Below the pieces are notes generated by a model that worked only from the letters and a program-made list of their open reading frames with translations, was not told the origin of the DNA and did no database searches. From JBKBIP01 sp046297495 (GTDB lineage: Bacteria; Planctomycetota; Planctomycetia; Gemmatales; Gemmataceae): DNA of 64,000 nt. This document shows positions 16,991-25,245 of the stretch, one piece after another. Each line of letters starts with the position of its first letter. Within the stretch, counting starts at the first letter, position 1. The DNA lies in assembly GCA_046297495.1 (NCBI GenBank), contig JBKBIP010000013.1:77366-141365 (forward strand), written 5' to 3'. The translations under genes and the position numbers were made by a program.

Positions 16991-19651
16991 ATGGCTTTCA
17001 ATCCATTTTCCGCGTTTCGGAAACATCAAAAAGTTATGTTCGCTGGCCTGACTATATTGGCCATGATCACTTTTGTCTTTCTCGGCTTCGCGGGAGACCC
17101 ACTCTCCCAGCTCCTGGATCGCTACCGGGGCCGGGGCGGGGACATGACCGCCGCCACCCTCTACGGACGAGACATCACGGCCAGAGAGCTTAGCACACTG
17201 CGTGCCCAGCGGGAAATCGCCAATACGTATATCACGTCGGCACTGGCTGCCGCTCAACAGAACATGCTTCGGGTCGTGCAACAATTGGCGCAGTCCCAAC
17301 AATTGGATGCGGCGCTGGGCAAAGAGATTCAAGACATCACGGGGTCTCGGCAATTTTACTTTCAATTCGCGGGTCAGAATCCCGGCATCTTGGAATTTTA
17401 TGTCCAGCAACTACCTGAGATGCGCCAGCGCGTGGGGCAAGTCGAGAATCGGCTGCGGGCCGAAGGCAAAACCGCGGAAGCGGGAACCGTCGCCTTATTG
17501 AATCATGTCTTGGCTATTGATGGGGAATTGTTCGCACCGCGCGAGTCGAACTTGTTTTTTGGCGGAACCACCACGGACGAAGGACTGTTCGACTTTCTCA
17601 TCTGGCTGCACGAAGCGGATCGCTTGCGCATTCAACTCAGCCCCGCGCAAGTTCAGCAAGAAATCAAAGCGTTGACTTACAACCAATTCACGCAAAGAGA
17701 TTCCTTGGATATTGAGCAGGTCATCGAAAGGCAGTATCGGGACGCCCCGACGAACATTTTGAATTTCCTGGAGCAAGCGCTCACCGACGAATTTCGTGTG
17801 CGGCTGGCCCGCATCGCTTTAGAGGGATATGAACCGGGCGCCCGGGGGGAAGTGCCGGTGCAAGTCACTCCCTATGAATTGTGGGAATTTTATCGCGACC
17901 AGCGCACGGAACTGGAATTGGAGCTATTCACCATCCCGGTGCGCGACTTTTTGCCCCAGGTGACGGAGAAGCCGACCGAAGCGGAGCTGCGCAAGCTGTT
18001 CACCGCCTATCGCCGCGTGGAAGCGCATCCCGCCTCTGAAAGCCCCGGCTTCCGCCAACCGAAACGCTACCGGATTCAATGGATCAGCGCCCGCCCCGAT
18101 GAGGAACGCTACCAACAGGCGGCCAAGGTCGAGGAAGCACTCCTGCAAGCGACCTTGCCATTGGCGTATCAAATGTTGTTGCAGCGCGAGTACCAAAATC
18201 TTGAATTCTCCTATCGGATGCCGAGTCTGTTGGAACCCTACGTGCCTCGTAACGTGTATGACCAGCTATTGGAGCGCCGGAAAAATGCTGCGGTGGATGT
18301 GGCCGCGACGGTCGGCCAACTGCTCGGCCCAGCGGGATGGGGAGAACCGACCTTCCTGGCCGCCACGCTGAGCAATCAAGCCGGACGCTTCATCGATGTC
18401 AACCAGGAAGCAGCGCCGATCCTTGAACCCGACCGCCAGCGCCGGGCGGCGGCTCTGGCCAGTCTGTTGTTCCTCGATGCTTCCCCGCAATCGGCCTTGG
18501 GCACGGCGATCGTGACGACCGCCGCCGACCGGCTCCCCCAACCCGCCGCTTACGAAGCCGCCCGCGCCGAGGCGCGCGAGCGCATCCAAAGTGAGCTGGC
18601 TCATGGCATCGTGCTGCAAACCTTGCAACGCTTCGTGAAGAACGAATTAGAGCCTATCGCCGCCAAGGAGAACGTCAAAGATGTTGATATGTCCAACGAG
18701 TTGGCTGAGGCGGCCCAGCGCTACGGCTTGAAAACGGGGGTGATGGACAAGCCGCGCGGACAATTTGAAATCCAAGATGATCCGGCTCTCAAGCCGTTAC
18801 TGGACATCTTTCGCGGCCCGAACCGGCTGACACCGGATTTGGAACGCCAGTTCGCGCATGAGTTGTTCAACATGAGCGAAGCCAAGCCTTACGTCGCCGA
18901 GGGCTTGGTGGAACATAACCCTCGTACTCCTCATGTGCCGGCGATGCGCTCGGGGGAAAATTTCATGGAGGAACGTTTTTGGGCCTCGTCCTCGGAACCG
19001 CTCGTCTTTTGGAAAACCAAAGTCGAGAATCCCCGTGATCCGCTCAAGCTCGACGAAGTGTATGATCAGGTGGTTTTGGCTTGGAAGCTGAGCAAAGCCC
19101 GCGAGCTGGCCAAGAAGGCGGCGGAAGCGTTAGCCGCCAAGGTAGCGGCCGCCAGGGGGGACGAGCAGAAACTCCGCGACTTGGCAGTTCAGGAACAACG
19201 CGCCACCTTTACTTTAGAGAACGTGGCGGCGCTGGTGCGGCGTCAATTGGCTCAGCCCGGCGCCAATCAGCCACGCTACGAACCTTATGCCGTGTCCAAC
19301 GAGAAAGTGCTCTATCCAGGACCGGGATTCGTGGACAGCCTCTTGCAGCTCAAGGAAAAAGACAAAAACATCGGCGACACAGTCGTGACGCACGATCAGC
19401 CCATCGAGCATTATTATGTCGCGGCATTAATTTCCCGCGTGCCCCCTTCGGAAAGAGACTTCTTGTTGGCGTACCGCACCGAGTCCAGTATGCCCTCGAA
19501 CAGCGATACGATTTTGAATCGCTACCTTCAGCAGCAGACACGGAAATACCGCGAGCAATTCATGGCCCAATTGCGCCAGCAAGCGAGTTTGAAGCTCAAT
19601 CCCGAATATACGGAGCGCCGCGATTCGGATGATGGCCGCTTGATCGATTAA
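16991..19651 (+). CDS. Membrane-anchored PpiD/SurA-like protein without a visible PPIase domain
   Basis: I place the start at the ATG 16991 (MAFNPFSAFRKHQKVMFAGL) after GAGGATG, giving 886 residues; an earlier in-frame start would add 20 unlikely residues. A single membrane helix (VMFAGLTILAMITFVFLGF, about 15-34) anchors a very large periplasmic part, the same topology as PpiD. The region after the helix, with YGRDITARELSTLRAQREI, resembles the SurA N-terminal chaperone domain. I do not find a parvulin rotamase signature in the remaining 800 residues, so a chaperone role in envelope protein folding is more plausible than isomerase activity. This is inference; the family is not characterised. 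Confidence 0.75.
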   Translation: MAFNPFSAFRKHQKVMFAGLTILAMITFVFLGFAGDPLSQLLDRYRGRGGDMTAATLYGRDITARELSTLRAQREIANTYITSALAAAQQNMLRVVQQLAQSQQLDAALGKEIQDITGSRQFYFQFAGQNPGILEFYVQQLPEMRQRVGQVENRLRAEGKTAEAGTVALLNHVLAIDGELFAPRESNLFFGGTTTDEGLFDFLIWLHEADRLRIQLSPAQVQQEIKALTYNQFTQRDSLDIEQVIERQYRDAPTNILNFLEQALTDEFRVRLARIALEGYEPGARGEVPVQVTPYELWEFYRDQRTELELELFTIPVRDFLPQVTEKPTEAELRKLFTAYRRVEAHPASESPGFRQPKRYRIQWISARPDEERYQQAAKVEEALLQATLPLAYQMLLQREYQNLEFSYRMPSLLEPYVPRNVYDQLLERRKNAAVDVAATVGQLLGPAGWGEPTFLAATLSNQAGRFIDVNQEAAPILEPDRQRRAAALASLLFLDASPQSALGTAIVTTAADRLPQPAAYEAARAEARERIQSELAHGIVLQTLQRFVKNELEPIAAKENVKDVDMSNELAEAAQRYGLKTGVMDKPRGQFEIQDDPALKPLLDIFRGPNRLTPDLERQFAHELFNMSEAKPYVAEGLVEHNPRTPHVPAMRSGENFMEERFWASSSEPLVFWKTKVENPRDPLKLDEVYDQVVLAWKLSKARELAKKAAEALAAKVAAARGDEQKLRDLAVQEQRATFTLENVAALVRRQLAQPGANQPRYEPYAVSNEKVLYPGPGFVDSLLQLKEKDKNIGDTVVTHDQPIEHYYVAALISRVPPSERDFLLAYRTESSMPSNSDTILNRYLQQQTRKYREQFMAQLRQQASLKLNPEYTERRDSDDGRLID

Positions 19652-19677
19652 CAGGTTCGATCTGGGTTGAGAAGCAA

Positions 19678-19707
19678 GCGGCTCGCGCGCGGCAGCGTGC
19701 GAGCCGC
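19678..19707. terminator. GC-rich hairpin between convergent genes
   Basis: The arms GCGGCTCGCGCGC (19678-19690) and its near-perfect reverse complement (19695-19707, one mismatch) enclose a four-base loop. It lies between the end of the PpiD-like gene and the end of hflX, where a shared terminator is expected. There is no T-run on either side, so it is either a non-classical terminator or another dispersed palindrome. Confidence 0.5.
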
Positions 19708-19718
19708 CGATGGTCCCC

Positions 19719-21011
19719 TCAGTTTCCCAAAAAGCGCACGCCGACGTTCGGCCCTTGGATGTGGCGCAACAGGTGGCGCGGCAGGAAGCAACGCAGGATC
19801 ACCCGATTGTCGTCGAATTCTTGCCGGTAGATTTCCGCATGGGCCGACAGATAGGCCAACACCCGGCCATTGCCGGCGTCGGTGACGACTTCGGCGTCGG
19901 CGAACTCCGCGCTCAACGCCTCGATCACCGCTTCCCGCAGCTCCTCCAAGCCCTGCCCGCTGGCCGCGCTGATGCTTACGGCACGCGGATGGTGTTTCCG
20001 CAGGACATCGAGATAGGAGCGGTCGGACAAACGATCCACCTTATTGAACACCATCAGCGTCGGCTTATCGGCGCAACCCATCTCATCCAACACGCGCTGG
20101 ACCGCCTGGATATGCTCCTCAGCGGCTGGATTGCTGGCATCGACGACGTGCAGCAGCAGCTTGGCTTGGCGTGTCTCCTCCAGCGTGGCCTTGAAAGAGG
20201 CTACCAGATGGTGCGGCAGATCGCGGATGAAACCCACCGTGTCGCTGAGTAAGACTTTGCCCCAATCCTTCAAATGCCATTGCCGGGTGCGCGTGTCGAG
20301 CGTGGAGAAGAGCTGGTCTTCCACGTACACCGCCGCACCGGTGAGGGCGTTCATCAACGTACTCTTGCCGGCATTGGTGTAGCCGACTAGCGAGATGGTG
20401 AACTCCTCGTGACGGCTGCGCACCTCCCGTTCCTTGCGGGCCTGTACTTCCACCAGGCGCGTTTTTAAGTCACGGATGCGTTGAGCAACCAACCGGCGGT
20501 CTTCCTCCAGCTGGGTTTCGCCGGGACCGCGCAAGCCGATGCCGCCGGTATAGCGGGACAAGTGCGTCCACATCTGCCGCAAGCGCGGCAAGGCGTACTC
20601 CAGCTGGGCCAACTCGACTTGCAAGCGTGCCTCCACGGTGCGGGCGCGCGTGGCGAAAATATCCAGGATCAATTCGCTGCGATCCAGCACCTTGATCTGG
20701 GTGGCTTTTTCCAGGTTGCGCACCTGAGCCGGGGATAAGTCATTATCGAAGATAACCACATCGGCATCCTCGGCCCTGGCTCGGTCTTGTAATTCGAGCA
20801 ACTTGCCTTTACCGATGTACAAGGAAGGGGAAATGAAATGGCGTCGTTGCGTCAGTTCGCCGACGACCATGGCGCCGGCAGTGGTCGCCAAGCCGCGAAG
20901 CTCCTCCAAGGGATCGCTGCTCAGCCACGGTCGTTCGGGCAAGGCCACGCTCACTAATAGCGCTCGTTCCAAATGAACGCTCAATTCGTCGCGGGTAGTA
21001 TCGAGAGTCAC
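19719..21011 (-). CDS. hflX: Ribosome-associated GTPase HflX
   Basis: A 430-residue GTPase of the OBG-HflX superfamily. The N-terminal domain contains FDNDLSPAQVRNLEKAT near 88-104, a hallmark of HflX, followed by the glycine-rich linker GGIGLRGPGETQLEEDRR (156-173). The G domain has G1 GYTNAGKST (210-218), G3 DTVGF, and G4 FNKVD. HflX binds the large ribosomal subunit and splits stalled ribosomes, notably after heat stress. The GTG start has AGGAGG 13 bases upstream, slightly long spacing. The gene is convergent with the PpiD-like gene. Confidence 0.95.
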   Translation of the reverse strand: MTLDTTRDELSVHLERALLVSVALPERPWLSSDPLEELRGLATTAGAMVVGELTQRRHFISPSLYIGKGKLLELQDRARAEDADVVIFDNDLSPAQVRNLEKATQIKVLDRSELILDIFATRARTVEARLQVELAQLEYALPRLRQMWTHLSRYTGGIGLRGPGETQLEEDRRLVAQRIRDLKTRLVEVQARKEREVRSRHEEFTISLVGYTNAGKSTLMNALTGAAVYVEDQLFSTLDTRTRQWHLKDWGKVLLSDTVGFIRDLPHHLVASFKATLEETRQAKLLLHVVDASNPAAEEHIQAVQRVLDEMGCADKPTLMVFNKVDRLSDRSYLDVLRKHHPRAVSISAASGQGLEELREAVIEALSAEFADAEVVTDAGNGRVLAYLSAHAEIYRQEFDDNRVILRCFLPRHLLRHIQGPNVGVRFLGN

Positions 21012-21106
21012 GTTGGTTGGTTTGCCTCCTAAGCATGAGAAAGGTATTCATGGACATTGTAGGCCGATCGGCAGGGAGAAAAAAAGGGAAATCCCGTTGC
21101 TTTTTC

Positions 21107-22654
21107 TCATTCTAATTCCCCGCACGCCGCCACCACCGCCGCCAACAGGCTGCCGCTGATGATCAGGCGTTCGACTGCTTCGAGGTCGCGGTGCAGGGTG
21201 CGGTCGCGGCCCAGAGGGCGGACGTGTTCGCGGATGTGGCGATAGGCGGCCTCGACTCCGCGGCTGGGGCGCAAGGGCCGCAGGAATTCCAAGCCCTGCG
21301 CGGCGCACAGCAGCTCGCCGGCCAGGACGCGCGTCGTATTGACGACAATCGAACGGCATTTGCGGGCTGCCGTCGTGCTCATCGACACATGGTCCTCGCG
21401 GTTGGCCGAGGTCGGGATGGAATCGACGCTGGCCGGAAACGCCGCTGCCTTGTTTTCCGACACCAACGCCGCCGCCAGCACTTGCACCAGCATCATGCCG
21501 GAGTTGAGGCCGGGGTGCGGCGTTAGGAAACCGGGCAAGCCGCTCAGGTCGGGATTGACTAGGTTCTCGACCCGGCGCTCGCTGATGCTGCTCAAGTCGG
21601 CGACGGCGGCGGCCAGCAAGTCGGCGGCCAAGGCGATGGGCTGAGCGTGGAAATTGCCGCCGGAGATAATTTCTTCCGTATCGGCGAAGACCAACGGATT
21701 GTCGGTGGCCGCGTTCATCTCGTGTTCAATCACACCGATGACATGCCGCAGCGCATCACGAGCCGCGCCATGAATCTGTGGCATGCAGCGCAGGCTGTAC
21801 GCATCCTGCACCTTGTCGCACTCGGCATGAGAGCGCATGATTTCGCTGTCATCCAGTAATCGCCGCAGGTTGACGGCACAGGCGACTTGCCCCGGATGGG
21901 GGCGGATGTGCTGCACGCGGGCGTCGAACGGTTTGCGCGAACTCTTGGTCGCCTCGATAGTCATGGCCCCGGCCACGTCGGCGACGCGCAGCAGCTGCCG
22001 CGCGCGCACGGCAGCCTCGGCTAGGATGGCGGTACTGATCTGCGTGCCGTTGATCAGCGATAGTCCCTCCTTGGCTTGCGGGCGATAAGGGCGCAAGCCG
22101 ACCTTCCGCAACGCAGCCCTTCCGCTCAGTAGTTTGGGATGATGCCGCTGGAACGGCAGGCGCTCTTTCCAAGTTCCCAATTTGATGACTTGCGCCTGCC
22201 CTTCCCCCATGACCACCAGGGCCAGATGCGCCAGCGGGGCCAGGTCGCCGCTGGCGCCGACGCTCCCTTGTTCATACACGGCTGGCACCACGCCGCGATT
22301 GAACAATTCGATCAGTTGCGCGACCAGTTCGATGGTGACGCCGGAATACCCTTTGATTAGCGCCTGGATGCGCAACGCCAACGCCAGCCGCGTCGTCCCC
22401 ACGCTCAACAGTGGACCCATGCCGACGGCGTGACTACGGAGCAGGTTTTGTTGCAGGGCCAGCACCTCGTCAGCGGCGATGCGCTGGTTGGATAGTTTGC
22501 CGAAGCCGGTGTTGACACCGTAGATGGTCGCGCCCGTGGCCATCAACTGTTCCAGACAGCGCCGCGCCCGCTCCACCCCCTTCCGCGCCGCCGGGGCCAA
22601 CGTTAAGCCGCCGACCCGATCGCGCAGAATGGCCTCGGCGTCATCCAGCGTCAA
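21107..22654 (-). CDS. hutH: Histidine ammonia-lyase
   Basis: A 515-residue member of the MIO-dependent ammonia-lyase family, which converts histidine to urocanate. The cofactor-forming triad Ala-Ser-Gly is at 134-136 in GSVGASGDLAPLA. YGVNTGFGKL near 45 and NGTQ further on match HutH over PAL/TAL. The TTG at 22652-22654 is the first usual start but has poor ribosome-binding spacing. The frame stays open upstream and encodes PTLQLHGEG, the expected HutH N-terminus. AAGGAG at 22701-22706 is 7-10 bases before ATC and ATT codons at 22691 and 22688, so the true start may be a rare codon. No hutU, hutI or regulator is nearby. Confidence 0.93.
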   Translation of the reverse strand: MTLDDAEAILRDRVGGLTLAPAARKGVERARRCLEQLMATGATIYGVNTGFGKLSNQRIAADEVLALQQNLLRSHAVGMGPLLSVGTTRLALALRIQALIKGYSGVTIELVAQLIELFNRGVVPAVYEQGSVGASGDLAPLAHLALVVMGEGQAQVIKLGTWKERLPFQRHHPKLLSGRAALRKVGLRPYRPQAKEGLSLINGTQISTAILAEAAVRARQLLRVADVAGAMTIEATKSSRKPFDARVQHIRPHPGQVACAVNLRRLLDDSEIMRSHAECDKVQDAYSLRCMPQIHGAARDALRHVIGVIEHEMNAATDNPLVFADTEEIISGGNFHAQPIALAADLLAAAVADLSSISERRVENLVNPDLSGLPGFLTPHPGLNSGMMLVQVLAAALVSENKAAAFPASVDSIPTSANREDHVSMSTTAARKCRSIVVNTTRVLAGELLCAAQGLEFLRPLRPSRGVEAAYRHIREHVRPLGRDRTLHRDLEAVERLIISGSLLAAVVAACGELE

Positions 22655-22856
22655 ACCCTCGCCGTGGAGTTGTAGAGTTGGTCGATCAATGATGTCCGCA
22701 CTCCTTTTCCCTGGACCTACGCCAAACCGTGGGTTGTTCTACCTCTCGGCGCCGCCCCGTCAACTCCCGGCGCCCGGCGGAAGGCCGTGGCCGTTCTCAA
22801 TGCCGCCATACTCAGGCGGAACTCGCTTTGAAATGATAGGTGATTTTGCGTACACT

Positions 22857-22983
22857 AATAACTGGAGTTTTGCAAATTGACGTAAGTTGTTATTCGTCGT
22901 CCCAAATTCCGACCGATAAATAAGGATTTACGACGATTCCAACAGTGAACACTTGTATTTTGGCAAAACTTCAGTAATAATAG
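22857..22983. mobile_element. MITE-like AT-rich hairpin element
   Basis: A 127-base stretch, clearly more AT-rich than its surroundings, folds back on itself. The left end reads AATAACTGGAGTTTTGCAAA and the right end in reverse complement reads ATTACTGAAGTTTTGCCAAA. A second pair inside is GTTGTTATTCGTCGT against GTTGGAATCGTCGT. Terminal inverted repeats, small size, no coding capacity and odd base composition fit a miniature inverted-repeat transposable element. The flanking TA-rich bases could be a target duplication. No parent transposase is in the window. Confidence 0.55.
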
Positions 22984-23179
22984 ACGAGTTAATTGGCATC
23001 ATCCCATTTCATTGTTCCATTCCACCTCACCCCCCCCCCTTTGCCGATATTCTCGGCGCGTATGTGGAATGAAACAGGTGCCCGTTGCCTCATCACCCTG
23101 AGAACTATTACTCCGGCAAAGAAGAAGGGGTTCTGCCGCTCCTTCGGAGCTGGGCGGGGATGCCGATTTCTTCTTTAAC

Positions 23180-23246
23180 GGCCAGCGGGGAGCGTTAGCC
23201 GCCCTGGTAATGCTCTTCACCGAGGGGCTAACGTCCCCCGCTCGCC
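23180..23246. repeat. Palindromic repeat, GCGAGCGGGGG-type, copy 1
   Basis: The left arm GGCCAGCGGGGAGCGTTAGC pairs with the right arm, which in reverse complement reads GGCGAGCGGGGGACGTTAGC. It ends 22 bases past the stop codon of the GlmU-like gene. A related copy lies at 57624-57689. Confidence 0.65.
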
Positions 23247-23268
23247 AGGCGCCGCGGATCGCGGAAGG

Positions 23269-24549
23269 CTAGGCGCTGCGGCGTAGTTGTCGGCGGCTGG
23301 CTTCCTGCAAGGCGCGTTGGCGTTCCAGGGCGGTTTGTTCGTGCAGGTGGCGGTACAGATCGGCATGCGCTGCCGTCAATGGAATGTCGCGGCGGCGCAT
23401 GGCTTCGCTGGCCGTGTGCAACAGTCGCTCCAAGTCGAAACCTTCGGCCAAGCTGCCGTTCCACCAGTTACAAAACGAAGGGACATACTTGGGGGCGTAG
23501 CGGCCCGCGGGGAGCAGGTTGCAGAAGATGCCGACACTCGTGCCGGTGTTCAGCAGCGTCCCCAGGCCGGTCTTGGTGTGATCGCCCAGAAAACAGCCGA
23601 CTTTCTTCAAGCCGGTGGCGACGGGTGTGCCGTGGAGGACTACCGTGACTTCGCCGTAATCATTCCGCAAATCGCTATTGTGCGTGCCGGCCCCCAGGTT
23701 GACCCATTCGCCGACATAGCTATGCCCCAAAAAGCCATCGTGGTACTTGTTGCTGTGTCCTTGCACGATGCTGGCTTCCACCTCGCCGCCGATGCGACAT
23801 TGGGGGCCGAGAGTGGTGCCGCCGCGAATCTTGGCGCCGAAGACCTGTGTGCCGGGGCCGATGTAGCACGGTCCTTCGAGACGACTAAAAGCCGTCACCA
23901 CCGCCTCGGCATCGATGACCACCGGGCCGGAACGGGTGTCGGCCACCACCAAGGGATCCAGGTGGGCCGTTGGGTCGATGAGCAGTTGGGCGGCGGACCC
24001 GACCACGGCCAGTCTCTCCGGTCTCTGGTCCCCTTTTTTTCGGGCGGCGGCTTGTTGAAAGTCGAGCCGGAGCTGTTCGGCGTTCAGCTCGACCAGCTCC
24101 CACAAGTAACGGATGAAACGCCCGCCAGCCGGATGGCGCGGCAGTTGCGTCTTCCATTTCTCCAAACAATCTTCCAGCGTGTGCAGCGAGCAATAGGTGA
24201 GCAACTCTGGGTTGACCACGGCATAGGCCACTTCATCGCCGATCATGGCCACGCCGGGGCCGTTTAGATTGAAAGCCGCTCCCGGTGGGGGGAGCCAGCG
24301 GCCATTGACAAGCACGGTCGGTTGGCCGCGCAGCCAGTGTAGATCGTTGACCGGCAAGGTCGGTTGCTGCTGGCGCACCAAGTCGGCCAAGTACGGGCGG
24401 ACCAACACGCCGACCTGGCACGGCGCGAACCAGCGGCATTGCTTGCTGGCCAACGCGGTTTGTCCACAGAGCAGGTCGAAGACGGGGCGGGTGAGGGTCA
24501 GCGGCTCTAAATTAGCGACGCCGCGATCCTCATAGAGGCAAATTTGCAC
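23269..24549 (-). CDS. GlmU-like sugar nucleotidyltransferase with left-handed beta-helix
   Basis: Starting at the GTG 24547-24549, preceded by AAAGGAG seven bases upstream, the product has 426 residues; a much longer open frame extends upstream but is not needed. The N-terminus VQICLYEDRGVANLEPLTLT is typical of the GlmU-like group (LxRP region: TLTRPVFDLLCG), though the pyrophosphorylase signature is degenerate. The C-terminal part has hexapeptide repeats of an acetyltransferase-type beta-helix (YIGPGTQVFGAKIRGGTTLG, then YVGEWVNLGAGTHNSDLRN). Related proteins are annotated as putative sugar-nucleotidyl transferases. It may activate a sugar-1-phosphate for envelope polysaccharide, and the substrate is unknown. 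Confidence 0.82.
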   Translation of the reverse strand: MQICLYEDRGVANLEPLTLTRPVFDLLCGQTALASKQCRWFAPCQVGVLVRPYLADLVRQQQPTLPVNDLHWLRGQPTVLVNGRWLPPPGAAFNLNGPGVAMIGDEVAYAVVNPELLTYCSLHTLEDCLEKWKTQLPRHPAGGRFIRYLWELVELNAEQLRLDFQQAAARKKGDQRPERLAVVGSAAQLLIDPTAHLDPLVVADTRSGPVVIDAEAVVTAFSRLEGPCYIGPGTQVFGAKIRGGTTLGPQCRIGGEVEASIVQGHSNKYHDGFLGHSYVGEWVNLGAGTHNSDLRNDYGEVTVVLHGTPVATGLKKVGCFLGDHTKTGLGTLLNTGTSVGIFCNLLPAGRYAPKYVPSFCNWWNGSLAEGFDLERLLHTASEAMRRRDIPLTAAHADLYRHLHEQTALERQRALQEASRRQLRRSA

Positions 24550-24890
24550 GCCTTGACTCCTTTGACATCCGTGTCCATGTTCGGGGCGCGGGAACGAGGG
24601 CGGGATTATAACCCAGAGCCGGAATCGCTTCCTAGAGCGGATTCCGCGTGTCGCGCGGACCGTGCCAACGGGACGGAAAATCCTCATGCTAGGGAATGTC
24701 AAGGAATTAGAGAAGAAGCGCAATCTGGCGCAAATACCGTGGTGACAAAGGATTAAGAAAGTAGATTTTGGCGATGGACGCCGACCTGAGCCAAGAATGG
24801 AGACGATACTACAGATGACGGACGACTGTTTCGATCAGGGACGGTTCCACGGTGTTCCGCATGTCTTTACCAAGGAACGGGAGCCTCCTG
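24550..24890. other. Divergent intergenic region
   Basis: About 340 bases between the leftward GlmU-like gene and a rightward tiny membrane-protein gene. It includes GATTCCGCGTGTCGCGCGGA near 24638, a small GC-rich fold-back that resembles (in reverse) a sequence near 27689. No gene or RNA is evident. Confidence 0.4.
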
Positions 24891-25112
24891 ATGATGTCCA
24901 CCGATGCCAAATTGGGATTAGTGGTCGGCTTGGGCGTGGTCATCGCGGCCAGCATCCTCTTTCCCCAACGGGAACGCGGCATGGCGGCTGGGACGCCGGC
25001 CGTCAGCCAAATCGCGCCGCTGCCCTCCACGGAAGCCCCCGCGCTCCAACCCGCCCCGAGCGCGTCTCCTTATCCGGTGCCCGCGCAAGCCGTGTCGCGG
25101 ACGGAGCATTAA
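24891..25112 (+). CDS. Tiny single-helix membrane protein
   Basis: A possible 73-residue protein starting at one of two adjacent ATG codons (24891 or 24894) after a CGGGAG ribosome-binding site. It begins MMSTDAKLGLVVGLGVVIAA, a short cytoplasmic end plus one membrane helix, followed by a proline/alanine-rich periplasmic tail (LPSTEAPALQPAPSASPYP). Similar N-termini precede LysM domains in some planctomycete proteins, but no LysM domain follows here. It may be a genuine small protein or the truncated front of a longer one. It ends just before a palindrome at 25150. Confidence 0.5.
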   Translation: MMSTDAKLGLVVGLGVVIAASILFPQRERGMAAGTPAVSQIAPLPSTEAPALQPAPSASPYPVPAQAVSRTEH

Positions 25113-25149
25113 GCATATGCCGAGCCATCACTTTCCGATGGGGATGGTG

Positions 25150-25195
25150 GATTCATCGTTTCGCGTGAGCGGTCGCCGGCGCGAAACGATGAATC
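25150..25195. repeat. Perfect 16-bp inverted repeat, GATTCATCGTTTCGCG
   Basis: GATTCATCGTTTCGCG at 25150-25165 and its exact reverse complement at 25180-25195 enclose a 14-base loop. It lies 50 bases beyond the end of efp and 37 beyond the tiny membrane-protein gene, so it could act as a bidirectional terminator. The half-sequence CGCGAAACGATGAATC recurs at 55540 inside the TadG-like gene. Confidence 0.75.
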
Positions 25196-25245
25196 ACTTG
25201 GTGACAACTGGGGGGCTTGCCGCCATTTACCGGCAAAGAACAGGA

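Larger units (their letters stand above)
22691..23268. other. Intergenic region carrying two fold-back elements
   Basis: Roughly 580 bases upstream of hutH and downstream of the GlmU-like gene, both on the minus strand. It holds the AT-rich element at 22857-22983 and the palindrome at 23180-23246. Any hutH promoter should lie in its first 150 bases, but I cannot identify one with confidence. Short open frames here are not supported. Confidence 0.5.

Noticed and set aside
23287..24267. 326-residue plus-strand open frame
   Set aside because: Antisense to the GlmU-like gene, with no ribosome-binding site or motif.
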